The translations under genes and the position numbers were made by a program. A DNA stretch of 64,000 nt from Paenibacillus ferrarius (GTDB lineage: Bacteria; Bacillota; Bacilli; Paenibacillales; NBRC-103111), in contig NZ_MBTG01000001.1 in assembly GCF_002027705.1 (NCBI RefSeq), forward strand, positions 1-64,000, read 5' to 3'. Below are positions 1 to 8,094 of the stretch, piece by piece. Position 1 is the first letter of the stretch. Each line of letters begins with the position of its first letter. The notes under the pieces were generated by a model that saw only the letters and a program-made list of their open reading frames with translations, was not told the DNA's origin and ran no database searches.

Positions 1-506
1 AAGTCGCAAAGGTAGCTAGTTGTGCGTCCTAAACCCTGCCCTACAGTCTCTTTAATTAGCTCAAATAAATTACTCTTACTTAGGTTCTTTCCCTTTGGTA
101 CCAGCAACCTTTCTTTCGTGTCTAGCTTTTTTAACAATTCCACCTGAGACTCAAGAAGTCTAATTCTTGCTTCCTGTCTTGCAATAACTTCATCCTGCGT
201 TAGTTCTCGCTTGAGGGGACGTCCAGATGATCCCTTACGGGAGTCTGCTAGTCCAATGACTCCATCCTCAGCGTATGCTTTCTTCCAACGCTTAACGCAT
301 GCTTTTAAACGCTCTACGCCAATTATGTTTACATCAAACCCGTTTGCTTCAAAGATTTCTCTGGGTGTTTTACCTGCCATGTATTGATCGATGAACAACT
401 GCTTAAATTCATCAGCATAGGTTATTGCTTTATCGCTTATATGGATGACGTATTTATTCGTTGATAAATTCTTTTGTTCTTTCTCACTAAACATTTTCTT
501 AGACAT
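1..506 (-). CDS. IS3-family transposase OrfA-like protein, 3' end outside window
   Basis: I translated the minus strand from the ATG at 506 and found 168 open codons running off the left edge. The protein has a helix-turn-helix region (KTPREIFEANGF, then a VKRWKKAYAEDG segment), a basic GSSGRPLKR stretch and a leucine-zipper-like helix (RIRLLESQVELLKKL). It then reads GLGRTTSYLCD, which resembles the junction into the OrfB part of IS3 elements. These traits fit OrfA of IS3/IS150-type transposases, which binds the element ends. Completeness cannot be judged because the catalytic DDE part would lie left of position 1. It borders decayed DNA, consistent with insertion into a degenerate region. 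Confidence 0.75.
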   Translation of the reverse strand, partial: MSKKMFSEKEQKNLSTNKYVIHISDKAITYADEFKQLFIDQYMAGKTPREIFEANGFDVNIIGVERLKACVKRWKKAYAEDGVIGLADSRKGSSGRPLKRELTQDEVIARQEARIRLLESQVELLKKLDTKERLLVPKGKNLSKSNLFELIKETVGQGLGRTTSYLCD

Positions 507-550
507 ATTGTAATCCCCTCCGGTGCTTACTCTAGTATACAAAAAAAGAT

Positions 551-593
551 ACCCACAGTCTGAACACTTTTTCAAAGTGTCCAGACTATGGGT
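551..593. repeat. Imperfect 20-bp palindrome at the IS end
   Basis: The arms are 551-570 (ACCCACAGTCTGAACACTTT) and 573-593 (ending AGACTATGGGT), with only a few mismatches. Read on the minus strand, the right arm gives TGGACACTTTG, which looks like an IS3-type terminal sequence. It may be the element's terminal repeat, or a hairpin that blocks read-through into the transposase gene. No poly-T tract follows. Confidence 0.45.
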
Positions 594-615
594 ACCAGTG
601 TAGAATAAGTGGTGT

Positions 616-740
616 CTTTTATTTCTTTTTATTCAGACCCTTTCGATAAGCCTCAACAGCAGACTGTGCCGCAGGTAATCTCCAGTTCATCTTCAGTATT
701 GATCGGCGCCGCCGAAAAACGCAGTTATACCATCGATTTT
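616..740 (-). pseudogene. XRE-type regulator remnant, copy 1 (3' end only)
   Basis: On the minus strand the reading frames give AFFGGADQY, then after a frame change and stop codons EDELEIT-like residues, then AAQSAVEAYRKGLNKKK and a stop. This is the C-terminal tail typical of some Paenibacillus XRE/HTH_3 regulators (recalled, not searched). The DNA-binding N-terminus is missing. The same tail recurs at 1352-1420, and the upstream part of the gene is recognisable at 2604-2910. The copy is clearly broken. Confidence 0.55.
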
Positions 741-860
741 TTTCATTAAGTTTTGATAAAATTGAAAGAAACACATTACTATTACCGAAGATGTAAGCAG
801 TGAGGTAACTTATGTATTGCGGCTTTAGACATGAAAGAGATAAAGGGGTTGTCTTTGGAT

Positions 861-1289
861 ATGATGAAGATGAGACTAGGGCATTATCTATTAACAACAT
901 TAATAACATTACTTGTGTGTCCAACGATTCTTCAATTAATTATAATTATTTTTATTGCAAATGAGAGAATTGCTTTTGAAAGTTTTTTAGGTACTATTGT
1001 ATTTGCAATCTTTACGATTCCAACATTAGTTGTAATTGGAATTCCAAGTTCAATATTAATAAACAAGATCGTAAAGCGTATAAATAGGTTAAAGTTATTG
1101 TTCGAAACAATATTTTACATTGTATTTGCTGTTCTTGGTGTTGTTATAACAATACTAGCCTTAAACGAAAATAAGGACCATAGTAATATTTTTGACAAAG
1201 ATAACCTGTTGATTTACTCTTACGGGATTCTTTGCGCATTGACGTTCCAAACTTCCTTAAGATTAACAAGACGTTGGTTAAAATTTTAA
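861..1289 (+). CDS. Small integral membrane protein, unknown function
   Basis: The protein has about 142 residues and is strongly hydrophobic, with about four predicted membrane helices: LLTTLITLLVCPTILQLI, the FLGTIVFAIFTIPTLVVIG segment, the IFYIVFAVLGVVITIL segment and a C-terminal LLIYSYGILCAL. Short basic loops lie between them. An ATG at 831 is in frame but has no ribosome binding site. AAAGGGG at 842-848 favours the ATG at 861 (or 864). No family was recognised. It sits alone between two XRE-regulator remnants and its AT-rich composition matches this accessory stretch. A long inverted-repeat terminator follows at 1320-1368. Confidence 0.6.
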   Translation: MMKMRLGHYLLTTLITLLVCPTILQLIIIIFIANERIAFESFLGTIVFAIFTIPTLVVIGIPSSILINKIVKRINRLKLLFETIFYIVFAVLGVVITILALNENKDHSNIFDKDNLLIYSYGILCALTFQTSLRLTRRWLKF

Positions 1290-1319
1290 CAACCACAACG
1301 CATGGAAGATTAGAGTGAA

Positions 1320-1368
1320 AATAAGAAGAAATAACGACACCTTAATGGTGTCGTTATTTCTTCTTATT
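1320..1368. terminator. Perfect 22-bp inverted repeat, bidirectional terminator
   Basis: The arm 1320-1341 pairs perfectly with 1347-1368 around a 5-nt TTAAT loop, with AACGACACC next to the loop. T-rich or A-rich flanks make it suitable for both directions. It ends the membrane-protein gene and also the minus-strand XRE remnant. A closely related hairpin stands at 2582-2620. Confidence 0.75.
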
Positions 1369-1420
1369 CAAACCCTTCCTATATGCCTCTACAGCAGCCT
1401 GTGCCGCGGCAAATGGAAAA
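1352..1420 (-). pseudogene. XRE-type regulator remnant, copy 2 (last ~20 codons)
   Basis: The minus strand reads AAAQAAVEAYRKGLNKKK followed by TAA, nearly identical to the tail of copy 1. Upstream of it the sequence loses similarity. Its last codons lie in the right arm of the 1320-1368 inverted repeat. Only the 3' end of the original gene survives. Confidence 0.55.
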
Positions 1421-1547
1421 CGTGATTACGGTGTTGACCTAAATACTATAGTATAATGTGGAAATTTATAAAAAAACAGTCTGTTAAATACTGAAATTTC
1501 CAAGTATAGTTGAATTGTAAAATTAATACTACTAGGAGATGGTTTGT

Positions 1548-2372
1548 ATGAAGAGGTATTTTATTTTGATATTATTAAGTTTGAGCTTATCTATGGGACT
1601 AATTATAGCTCCAGATAAAAGCGAGGCTGCTAGTCAATACTCAGATAATTTAATTCCAATAATGACATCAAACACAAGTCCATCTGGAGTTGCGAGTGCT
1701 AGTAGTGCTTGTGTGTGTGGTTACTCAGCTGCATATACGGCTTTTGACGGAACCTATGCTAGTACTCAGTCTTACGCATGGACAACAACTGACAATAATG
1801 CTGCTTGGTTAAAGTATGAATTTTCTAATCCACTGGCGATAGCTCAATATGTAATATATCCACAATATACTGCAAGTTCACGTGCACCTAAAAACTGGAC
1901 TTTCGAAGGCTCGAATGATGGAACTAACTGGACTGTATTAGATACTCAGTCAAATGTTACTGGTTGGGCAAATAGCACCCCAAAAAACTTTGTTTTCTCA
2001 AATACTAACAAATTTAAGTCTTATCGAATTAATATAACTGCCAATAGTGGTGATGCTAGTTTTTTATCAATTGGTGAGTTGCAAATGATGTCGAAAATAC
2101 TAACTCCAGATCCATCTCCGGATCCGAGTGGAAAACGTGCTATTTTAACTATTACTATGACGAATGGGCTAGAAAAGGAATACGATCTTTCTATGGCAGA
2201 AGTAAATGCTTTCATCGTTTGGTATGATGGCAAGGATGTAGGGACAGGCCCTGCCAAATATAAATTCGACAAGACATGGAACAAAGGTCCGTTCAAAGCA
2301 CGTACAGAGTATGTAATCTTCGATAAGATACTAACGTTCTCCGTTGATGAATATGATGTGGTGACTCCTTAA
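1548..2372 (+). CDS. Secreted F5/8 type C (discoidin-like) domain protein
   Basis: The 274-residue protein begins with a signal peptide (MKRYFILILLSLSLSMGL, cleavage probably after the SEAA region). A discoidin-type carbohydrate-binding fold follows at about residues 45-180, with a TSNTSPSGVASAS start and core motifs YTAFDG, WLKYEFS, PKNWTFEGSNDG and SYRINITANSG. After a short Pro/Asp linker (PDPSPDPSG) comes a C-terminal domain of about 75 residues with ILTITMTNGLEKEYDLS and WNKGPFKARTEYVIFD. From memory this domain recurs in Paenibacillus surface proteins. An in-frame ATG at 1539 overlaps the AGGAG ribosome site at 1534-1538, so the ATG at 1548 is chosen. It probably binds surface or plant glycans outside the cell; no catalytic domain is visible. 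Confidence 0.8.
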   Translation: MKRYFILILLSLSLSMGLIIAPDKSEAASQYSDNLIPIMTSNTSPSGVASASSACVCGYSAAYTAFDGTYASTQSYAWTTTDNNAAWLKYEFSNPLAIAQYVIYPQYTASSRAPKNWTFEGSNDGTNWTVLDTQSNVTGWANSTPKNFVFSNTNKFKSYRINITANSGDASFLSIGELQMMSKILTPDPSPDPSGKRAILTITMTNGLEKEYDLSMAEVNAFIVWYDGKDVGTGPAKYKFDKTWNKGPFKARTEYVIFDKILTFSVDEYDVVTP

Positions 2373-2581
2373 TAAAAACGAATCGCCGCTCGGCTGATTT
2401 GGCTAGGCGGGGTGTTTTCCTTTGGTTAGCTCACATCTAATGAACAGTATGTAAAAGCACCTGAAAAGAAGTACTGGACGCATTGAGAGAAAATTGGATG
2501 AAACAGATTCGTTCTAGCAAGAATGCGTACGGACTTCGTGTATACTTATGAACAGGAACTATCTAATTGAGGTTTTACAAA

Positions 2582-2620
2582 AAGAAATAAACGACACCAA
2601 TCCGGTGTCGTTTATTTCTT
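2582..2620. terminator. 17-bp perfect inverted-repeat terminator
   Basis: The arms 2582-2598 and 2604-2620 pair perfectly around AATCC and are A/T-rich at the base. They share the AACGACACC core with the hairpin at 1320-1368. It lies at the 3' end of the minus-strand XRE pseudogene. Confidence 0.7.
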
Positions 2621-2910
2621 CTTAATTCAAACTCTTCCTCAGAATAATGATCAGCTTCTCCGAAGAAAGCTCGTCCAATGTTATTGTCATTTTCATTTGG
2701 TTCAACCTGATCATTTGTTACACCTAATAAAAAAACAGATGAAACATAAAAAAATCAGCTATTTTTAATTGTATCTTGATCAGGTTTTCTATCACCTGTT
2801 TCGTATCCAGATGCTTGTATATTAGTTATTCCAAAAGCGCCTGCTAAACGCTTTTGAGAGATATCTAATTTTCACTTAGATACTTTATTCTTGAGCCTAT
2901 ATGCACTCAT
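2604..2910 (-). pseudogene. XRE/HTH_3 transcriptional regulator pseudogene, copy 3
   Basis: From the ATG at 2910 the frame reads MSAYRLKNKVSK, stop, KLDISQKRLAGAFGITN, then QASGYETGDRKPDQDT, another stop, then VSSVFLLGVTND, and ends FGEADHYSEEEFELRRNK. The helix-turn-helix layout is that of Cro/CI-type repressors. Two nonsense codons sit in one otherwise intact frame. The tail AAQAAVEAYRKG seen in copies 1 and 2 has been deleted between FEL and RRNK. It was probably a small repressor of about 110 residues. The 2911-3351 stretch upstream shows no further convincing gene. Confidence 0.75.
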
Positions 2911-2992
2911 GTTATTTACCTCAATTCATTTGAACTAAGTATATCTTACTACGTAAAGCAGCCACTAAGCGCAGCAAGGGTTATTGCTTAAG

Positions 2993-3091
2993 ATGCAAGA
3001 AATTAACGGATTCGATAAAGATATCAATGAGTTGGTAGAAGAAGCAAAAACTAATAGAGGGGGGAGGGACGAAAGCGGTGAGAGGTGTTGA
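2993..3091 (+). other. Short open frame in an otherwise featureless stretch
   Basis: From ATG 2993 a frame of about 32 codons reads MQEINGFDKDINELVEEAKTN and then becomes Gly/Arg-rich. It lacks a good ribosome binding site and has no recognised relative. The 2911-3351 interval holds nothing else I can support. It may be a gene scrap. Confidence 0.15.
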
Positions 3092-3351
3092 GCCAGATCC
3101 AACCGCCTTCCTCCTGTAGTATGCTGCTCTTTTCAAGCTTCGGAAGCTACCACATGAAATCATAGGGCTTCCAATAAGTGAAAGGGCTTTTATATTTGCT
3201 TCCATCCAGTTATATTTGAAAAAAGAATCCGATACAGCGAAGACGAATCGTAAATAGGTTGATCTACTTCGAAATAAATGGTGAATAGGCCCAATGTTTG
3301 GTAATATAGGGCTATTGAAGTCTCATTTTGAAGGGAGAAAATGATTTAAAG

Positions 3352-3849
3352 ATGAAAAAAGTTCTGATAATGATGTTTTCTTTATGCTTACTGATGACAG
3401 GGTGTGCCCAAGACTCTAATTCTGATCAAGTTGGGGGAATTTCCCCAAATGACACTATTTTCGATGTAAAGAAATTTAGCCAGATTTCTCCTGATGAGTT
3501 AGTTCAGATCATGGGAGATCCAGAATCAAAGGAAAATTGGAATTTTAAAGGATCAAAAAATCAGTTTCCTGTGCTTACATACGCTTATAAAGGCGGAGAA
3601 ATTGAATTTCAATTTGTTAAAAATAAATTGAAAAGAATAAATTATCATTTACCAGAAGATGCAAGCAACATAGGCAAGCTAGTTGAGCGGTTTGGTTTAT
3701 CAGAAAATCAACTAAAAAAATACAAAGATACAAATACGGTTGTTAGATATTACACAACGATAGAAACGATTTACGAGGTTTATATAATGGTTGAAGATAA
3801 AAAAACATCGCTTTTCCGTGTTGATTACGATAAAGGTGTTTTTGAATAA
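3352..3849 (+). CDS. Lipoprotein, unknown function
   Basis: The protein has 165 residues and a classical lipoprotein signal: basic MKKVLIMMF, a hydrophobic core, and the lipobox LMTGC with Cys at about residue 19. The mature part is a charged soluble domain of about 145 residues that contains DELVQIMGDPESKENW and a Tyr/Lys-rich C-terminus. The region around GDPESKENWNFKG recalls small outer-leaflet domains that follow a helix with a Gly-Asp-Pro turn, but no family is claimed. The frame is open from a TTG at 3328; ATG 3352 is preferred because the signal peptide begins there and GGGAGAA lies upstream. A terminator follows. Confidence 0.7.
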   Translation: MKKVLIMMFSLCLLMTGCAQDSNSDQVGGISPNDTIFDVKKFSQISPDELVQIMGDPESKENWNFKGSKNQFPVLTYAYKGGEIEFQFVKNKLKRINYHLPEDASNIGKLVERFGLSENQLKKYKDTNTVVRYYTTIETIYEVYIMVEDKKTSLFRVDYDKGVFE

Positions 3850-3854
3850 TCAAG

Positions 3855-3883
3855 AGTTGCTCTTAAATAGGGCGACTTTTTTA
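3855..3883 (+). terminator. Rho-independent terminator of the lipoprotein gene
   Basis: The stem AGTTGCTC (3855-3862) pairs with GGGCGACT (3870-3877), including G-U pairs, and is followed by six T residues. Confidence 0.6.
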
Positions 3884-3982
3884 TTTCCTTTTTTGAAAGG
3901 AGTTTGGATAATTGGCTACCGTTGGCCATAGTCTTAAGTTATTTGATCAGTTTTCTATACGATTAATCATGCAGAGCAAGCG

Positions 3983-4123
3983 ATGAATTCAACTTTGATT
4001 GTGGCTGATCGACTTAAGCAGAATACAAATTCAATTGCCTGCTTCACTGACTGTGATGTTGACGAACATTCAGAAACTTGTCTTGAAGCTTTTAGTGGCC
4101 GTGAAGCTGTTATACTTAAATAA
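3983..4123 (+). other. 46-codon open frame, probably the end of a decayed gene
   Basis: The frame from ATG 3983 gives a compositionally plausible peptide (STLIVADRLKQNTN, IACFTDCDVDEH, LEAFSGREAVILK). The same frame is open upstream only to a stop at 3944. There is no good ribosome binding site. It could be the C-terminal scrap of a lost gene; no function is suggested. A palindromic terminator follows directly. Confidence 0.25.
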
Positions 4124-4145
4124 ACCCTTATACAATAAGGGTTTT
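4121..4145. terminator. Palindromic terminator-like hairpin
   Basis: AAACCCTTAT pairs with ATAAGGGTTTT across a very short loop. Fifteen bases of it (4121-4135) occur again at 35905-35919 near the prophage end. Confidence 0.55.
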
Positions 4146-4167
4146 AGGTATCAGTACCATTAAATTA

Positions 4168-4275
4168 TTACGACGGCCCTTTTACAGGCCGTCTCATGGG
4201 AGAGGAGAAACCGGACGAAGAGCTTATGGGGAAACGTAAGCCTTCTCCGCGGTTGTCTACGACATTCTCTGATGT
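4168..4275 (+). ncRNA. Structured leader RNA candidate upstream of rsmD (ylbH-leader type)
   Basis: GACGGCC at 4172-4178 pairs with GGCCGTC at 4187-4193. Further on, GGAGAA (about 4204) pairs with TTCTCC (about 4243), enclosing a perfect small hairpin GCTTATG/CGTAAGC with a GGGAAA-type loop. The element lies about 120 nt before rsmD, which is ylbH in Bacillus subtilis. A conserved ylbH leader motif is catalogued for Bacillales. I identify this element by position and fold only, not by a covariance search. The remaining 4276-4398 has no gene. Confidence 0.5.
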
Positions 4276-4398
4276 CGATAGTTCAAGGATGACCGTTTTA
4301 CAGGAAATTTATACATGGAGCGTATAATTTTTTTGTGTCCGAATAGAGCTTGTGGTACGATAGCAAAAGAATAGCCAGCTAGAAGGGAAATACGCAAG

Positions 4399-4959
4399 AT
4401 GAGAGTGATTTCAGGCACTGCGAAAGGCCGGTCGTTAAAAGCTGTACCAGGTACCAGCACACGACCAACAACGGATAAAGTGAAAGAAGCGATTTTCAGT
4501 ATGATAGGTCCTTATTTTGAAGGGGGACAAGTGCTCGACCTGTTTGCCGGAACCGGCGGACTTGGGATTGAGGCGCTTAGCCGCGGGATGGATAAGGCTG
4601 TGTTCATTGATATTGAGAAGAAAAGCATCGACACCATCCAGCATAATTTACAGACAGCCGGTCTGAAGGATCAGGCTGAGATTTATCGAACAGATGCCAC
4701 TCGGGCACTGAAAGCGTTAGCCAAGCGGGAGCAGCAATTTGAGCTGGTTTTCTTGGATCCTCCGTATAAAATGAAGCTGATCGCGGAGCTGATAAGCGCC
4801 ATGGAAGAGCAGGCGATTGTTGTGCCGAATGCTACCATAGTGGTTGAACACGATGCGAAGGATATTTTGCCTGAAGTGATCGGCAATTTCAACCAACAGC
4901 GAAGAGCGGATTACGGCGATACGGCTGTAACGATTTATTTGCGATCCGTAGAAGGATAA
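4399..4959 (+). CDS. rsmD: 16S rRNA (guanine966-N2)-methyltransferase RsmD
   Basis: RsmD uses S-adenosylmethionine to methylate G966 of 16S rRNA during 30S assembly in the cytoplasm. The 186-residue length is normal. The N-terminal MRVISGTAKGRSL is the family start. The SAM-binding motif I is VLDLFAGTGGLGIEALSRG at residues 45-63. The catalytic motif IV for exocyclic amino methylation is DPPY at 120-123. A GGGAA ribosome site precedes ATG 4399. It is followed 21 nt later by coaD, the usual partner order in Bacillales, and a structured leader candidate lies upstream. Confidence 0.95.
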   Translation: MRVISGTAKGRSLKAVPGTSTRPTTDKVKEAIFSMIGPYFEGGQVLDLFAGTGGLGIEALSRGMDKAVFIDIEKKSIDTIQHNLQTAGLKDQAEIYRTDATRALKALAKREQQFELVFLDPPYKMKLIAELISAMEEQAIVVPNATIVVEHDAKDILPEVIGNFNQQRRADYGDTAVTIYLRSVEG

Positions 4960-4980
4960 GTTCTGAGAGGAGATGACAGC

Positions 4981-5487
4981 ATGATGAAGCAAGAACACGG
5001 AAGAACGGTTGCCGTTTATCCAGGGAGTTTCGATCCGGTTACACATGGCCATCTTGATATTATACATAGAGCGGCAAAGGTGTTTGATAAGTTAATTGTA
5101 GCCGTACTTAATAATACGTCTAAAAACCCGCTGTTTACATTAGAAGAACGAATGGAGCTCATTCGCCAAGTAACGAAGGATCTACCGAATGTTGAGGTGG
5201 ATGGGTTTCGGGATTTGATGGTGAATTACATGAAAGCTCGCAATGTTCGCTTGATTGTGCGCGGGCTTCGGGCTGTATCGGATTTTGAATATGAATTGCA
5301 GATGGCTTCGACCAATCATAAGCTTAATTCAGATGTTGAGACTTTTTTCATGACGTCCAAGCCGAGTTTCTCCTATTTAAGTTCTAGCATTGTGAAGGAA
5401 ATAGCTAGGTTTCACGGCCCCGTGGAGGATTTGGTTCCTGTCGAGGTGGAGGAAGCGCTCAAACTTAAATTTCCAAGAGACAATTGA
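4981..5487 (+). CDS. coaD: Phosphopantetheine adenylyltransferase
   Basis: CoaD transfers AMP from ATP to 4'-phosphopantetheine, the penultimate step of coenzyme A synthesis. The 168-residue protein has the nucleotidyltransferase signature YPGSFDPVTHGH near the N-terminus (the T/HxGH ATP-binding motif is THGH) and the C-terminal ISSSxVKE-type motif, here LSSSIVKEIA. An RGLRAVSDFEYE segment forms the phosphopantetheine site. AGGAGATG precedes tandem ATGs at 4981 and 4984, so the exact start could differ by one codon. It is co-directional with rsmD and ends in a terminator shared with convergent ylbJ. Confidence 0.96.
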   Translation: MMKQEHGRTVAVYPGSFDPVTHGHLDIIHRAAKVFDKLIVAVLNNTSKNPLFTLEERMELIRQVTKDLPNVEVDGFRDLMVNYMKARNVRLIVRGLRAVSDFEYELQMASTNHKLNSDVETFFMTSKPSFSYLSSSIVKEIARFHGPVEDLVPVEVEEALKLKFPRDN

Positions 5488-5503
5488 ATGTAACAGCGTC
5501 AAA

Positions 5504-6796
5504 CTAAAGAGCTTTCTTGCGGAAAGCTCTTATGAATGTCGAGGCCATCAGCATGATGAGCAGTACAAGTAGGAATTGGGTTAGCATAGGCCCCCATAAG
5601 CTCCATGCAGAATCGCCGTTTAGCGGGAATGACGCCGCCGGGGATTCGTTTGTTGTTTTATCCAGCCATAGAAAGCTAGGCTCTGTTTCGGCTAGAAGCA
5701 GCTGCAATGGTTTCCAAAGCAGGATGGTGAAGATGAAAGCAAGCACGGCGTGCAGGACTCGAGACCGGAAGAAGATACGATAGCGTGCTTCAGTTTGATG
5801 TTGAAAGCCGGCCACTTGCGCATGAGCAGACAAGCCTCCCCAGCCTAAGAACGCGCTAATAAGCGCCATTTGGCCAAGCAAAGAGAGTCCTTGGGCTTGA
5901 CTCCAGGCATAAGCACCCAGATGAATCTCCAGCATACCTGTCACCCACTCAGCTGAAGTGTCGGTATGAATGTTCATGTATTGGAGCAAGGCATGAGTTG
6001 CGGGCTTCAGTATATCGGTGAGATGCGAAATGTGGACAACATTGATGAGGACAGAAAAGATCATCATATAGCCACCCACTAGCATTAAGGTTTGGACAGA
6101 AGAAGTTACCGCATCCCCGAGGAGCTTGCCGAAAGCGCGGCCATCATGCAAATAAGCTTGGCGCATCGTGATGAATGCTTGACGCCAGACAGAGGCGGAA
6201 CGAGGCTCAGGGCTCAAAAGAGCGGGACTGTGTTCGGATGCAGGAGATGCAAGCTGCTGTGTTTTTCTGGAGAATTTCATCTGTAGAATGCCAGTTGCAA
6301 TAGCTGAGATATAATGAACTACTGCAAGCACGACACCAAGCTTGGCACTATGCAGAAATCCGACACCCACAACGATAATAAGGAACAAAGGGCTGCATAA
6401 ATGGGATAATGCGGTTAATTGCTCTGTTTCTGTTCGGGAGATGAGTTTTTTTTCCCGCAGGCTAGCAGTAATTTTGGCTCCGGTAGGAAATCCTACAATA
6501 AGTCCCGAAACTAAAGCCCATCCACTGACACCTGGAAGTCGGAAGATTCCCCTCATCAGGGGCTCAAGAAGAACACCGGCTCCTTGGATGACGCCGAATC
6601 CGATCAAGAGCTCGGTCATAATGAGAAAAGGCATCATCGCAGGAAATACAAGCTTCCACCAAACGGTAAGGCCTTCAAGTGAAGACTGAAAAGCTTTGTC
6701 CGGAAATAGAATGACAGACACAACGACAAGGGCTGCCAAAGCCCCTAGTATCAGCGTCGTTAATTTGGAGTTGGATTTTGCTTTTATAGGCTGCAT
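5504..6796 (-). CDS. ylbJ: YlbJ/SpoVV-like sporulation integral membrane protein
   Basis: The 430-residue polytopic protein has about eight hydrophobic segments, such as LTTLILGALAALVVVSVIL, the MPFLIMTELLIGFGVI segment, LILIIVVGVGFL-type stretches and a C-terminal LTQFLLVLLIMLMAS. Glycine-rich gate-domain motifs (SGWALVSGLIVGFPTGAK, and GWGGLSAHAQVAGF) match YlbJ, renamed SpoVV. In B. subtilis SpoVV moves dipicolinic acid across the outer forespore membrane. An upstream in-frame start at 6838 exists, but GAGGTG six bases before the ATG at 6796 decides the start. It is transcribed convergently to coaD. The assignment implies a spore-former. Confidence 0.88.
   Translation of the reverse strand: MQPIKAKSNSKLTTLILGALAALVVVSVILFPDKAFQSSLEGLTVWWKLVFPAMMPFLIMTELLIGFGVIQGAGVLLEPLMRGIFRLPGVSGWALVSGLIVGFPTGAKITASLREKKLISRTETEQLTALSHLCSPLFLIIVVGVGFLHSAKLGVVLAVVHYISAIATGILQMKFSRKTQQLASPASEHSPALLSPEPRSASVWRQAFITMRQAYLHDGRAFGKLLGDAVTSSVQTLMLVGGYMMIFSVLINVVHISHLTDILKPATHALLQYMNIHTDTSAEWVTGMLEIHLGAYAWSQAQGLSLLGQMALISAFLGWGGLSAHAQVAGFQHQTEARYRIFFRSRVLHAVLAFIFTILLWKPLQLLLAETEPSFLWLDKTTNESPAASFPLNGDSAWSLWGPMLTQFLLVLLIMLMASTFIRAFRKKAL
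5506..5531. terminator. Bidirectional terminator between coaD and ylbJ
   Basis: AAGAGCTTTC pairs with GAAAGCTCTT around TTGCG. The ylbJ stop codon at 5504-5506 lies at the foot of the hairpin, so the end of one gene doubles as the terminator of both. Confidence 0.75.
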
Positions 6797-6943
6797 GCCA
6801 TTCACCTCATCCTTTAAACATGCTTCATTTGTACGCAAAAAAGTACGGGTTTAGACCAAGCATTGCTTGGACATGAAGGTAAGCCATGAAGGTGAGCGGA
6901 CAAGTGGCAACCGTAGCCAGACACCAGGAGGAGGGGGACCTGC

Positions 6944-8083
6944 ATGGAAAATGAAGAAGATAATGTTCGCACCTGGTCGAATGACTCCTACCGCTACCCG
7001 CGGAGATCAGCGACTAGAAGGTATCTAATATCGGCTGTTGTGGGTATTGTGATTGTATATTTATTGCTTTTTGTGAAGCTTCCATTTTTTATTTTTATGC
7101 CGGGAACTGCGGAAGAAATTAAACCCATGGTCACAATAGCGAAAGGTTCAGATATAGAAAAAGGGACTTTGATGCTGACTACGGTACGTGTTGCAGATGC
7201 AAATATGGTTAATTATTTAATTGGTCTCGTTCATCCTTACGAAGAGATACAACCTAAGACGAGTGTGTTGAAAAAAGGGGAGTCTGAGCAGGAGTATTCA
7301 CAACGTCAAGAATATGTGATGTTGACTTCTCAAGCGAGTGCGATACAAGCCGCTTATACACACGCCAAAATTCCCTTTCACATCAGCCATGAAGGCGTAA
7401 TGGTGCTCCAGACGCTGCCAGGCTTATCTGGGGAGAAGGTGCTCAAACCCGGAGATATCCTGTTGAAAGTCGGAGATAAAGAAGTGAAGGTCGCTCAAGA
7501 TTTGCTGGATTCGTTGAAGGGGAAGAAGGCTGGAGAATCCATCCCTATCACGTTTATGCGGAATAAGGCCGAACAGCAAGCCACGCTAGCGTTGGGAGCA
7601 CTGCCCCTTCAAGCAGGGGAAAAGGAAGCAAGGGCTGGTATTGGCGTAGTGCCGGCAGATATGCAGTCCGTCAAAGCGGATCAAGCCGATCAGCAGGTTA
7701 CAATTAAAGCAGGCGAGATTGGCGGCCCGTCCGCAGGGTTAATGTTTTCTTTGGAAATTTATAATCAACTTGTACCCGAGGATATTACCAAAGGCTACAG
7801 AATCGCTGGAACAGGAACGATTGAAACGGATGGTACAGTAGGTCCAATTGGCGGTATTCAGCATAAAATCATCGCCGCGGATCGCGAGAAGGCGGAATAT
7901 TTCTTCGCACCGAAGGATATGACGTACAAGGACGGCACGCAAATTTCGAACTATTCAGACGCGGTTCATAGAGCTGAGCAAATTAAGACGAAGATGAAAA
8001 TTATTGAAATTGGATCCATGGACGATGCGCTCAAATTTCTAGCAGCTCTACCGCCAAAAGAAGTAGAGAAGAGTAAGAAATAA
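6944..8083 (+). CDS. ylbL: SepM/YlbL-type membrane-anchored PDZ and Lon-like (S16) protease
   Basis: The 379-residue protein has one N-terminal membrane helix (about residues 27-50), placing the rest outside the cytoplasm. A PDZ domain lies at about 145-215 (GVMVLQTLPGLSGEKVLKPGD). A C-terminal S16 domain carries the catalytic Ser263 in GGPSAGLMFSLE and Lys308 in GPIGGIQHKI. The family includes streptococcal SepM, which trims a competence pheromone, and B. subtilis YlbL, linked to DNA-damage checkpoint recovery. The substrate here is unknown. Its GGAGGAGG ribosome site is very strong. It is divergent from ylbJ, and yceD follows with its own promoter. Confidence 0.9.
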   Translation: MENEEDNVRTWSNDSYRYPRRSATRRYLISAVVGIVIVYLLLFVKLPFFIFMPGTAEEIKPMVTIAKGSDIEKGTLMLTTVRVADANMVNYLIGLVHPYEEIQPKTSVLKKGESEQEYSQRQEYVMLTSQASAIQAAYTHAKIPFHISHEGVMVLQTLPGLSGEKVLKPGDILLKVGDKEVKVAQDLLDSLKGKKAGESIPITFMRNKAEQQATLALGALPLQAGEKEARAGIGVVPADMQSVKADQADQQVTIKAGEIGGPSAGLMFSLEIYNQLVPEDITKGYRIAGTGTIETDGTVGPIGGIQHKIIAADREKAEYFFAPKDMTYKDGTQISNYSDAVHRAEQIKTKMKIIEIGSMDDALKFLAALPPKEVEKSKK

Positions 8084-8094
8084 TATAAATTAAA

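Noticed and set aside
248..590. Possible complete insertion sequence
   Set aside because: Only the OrfA-side is in the window; the other end and target duplication cannot be seen.
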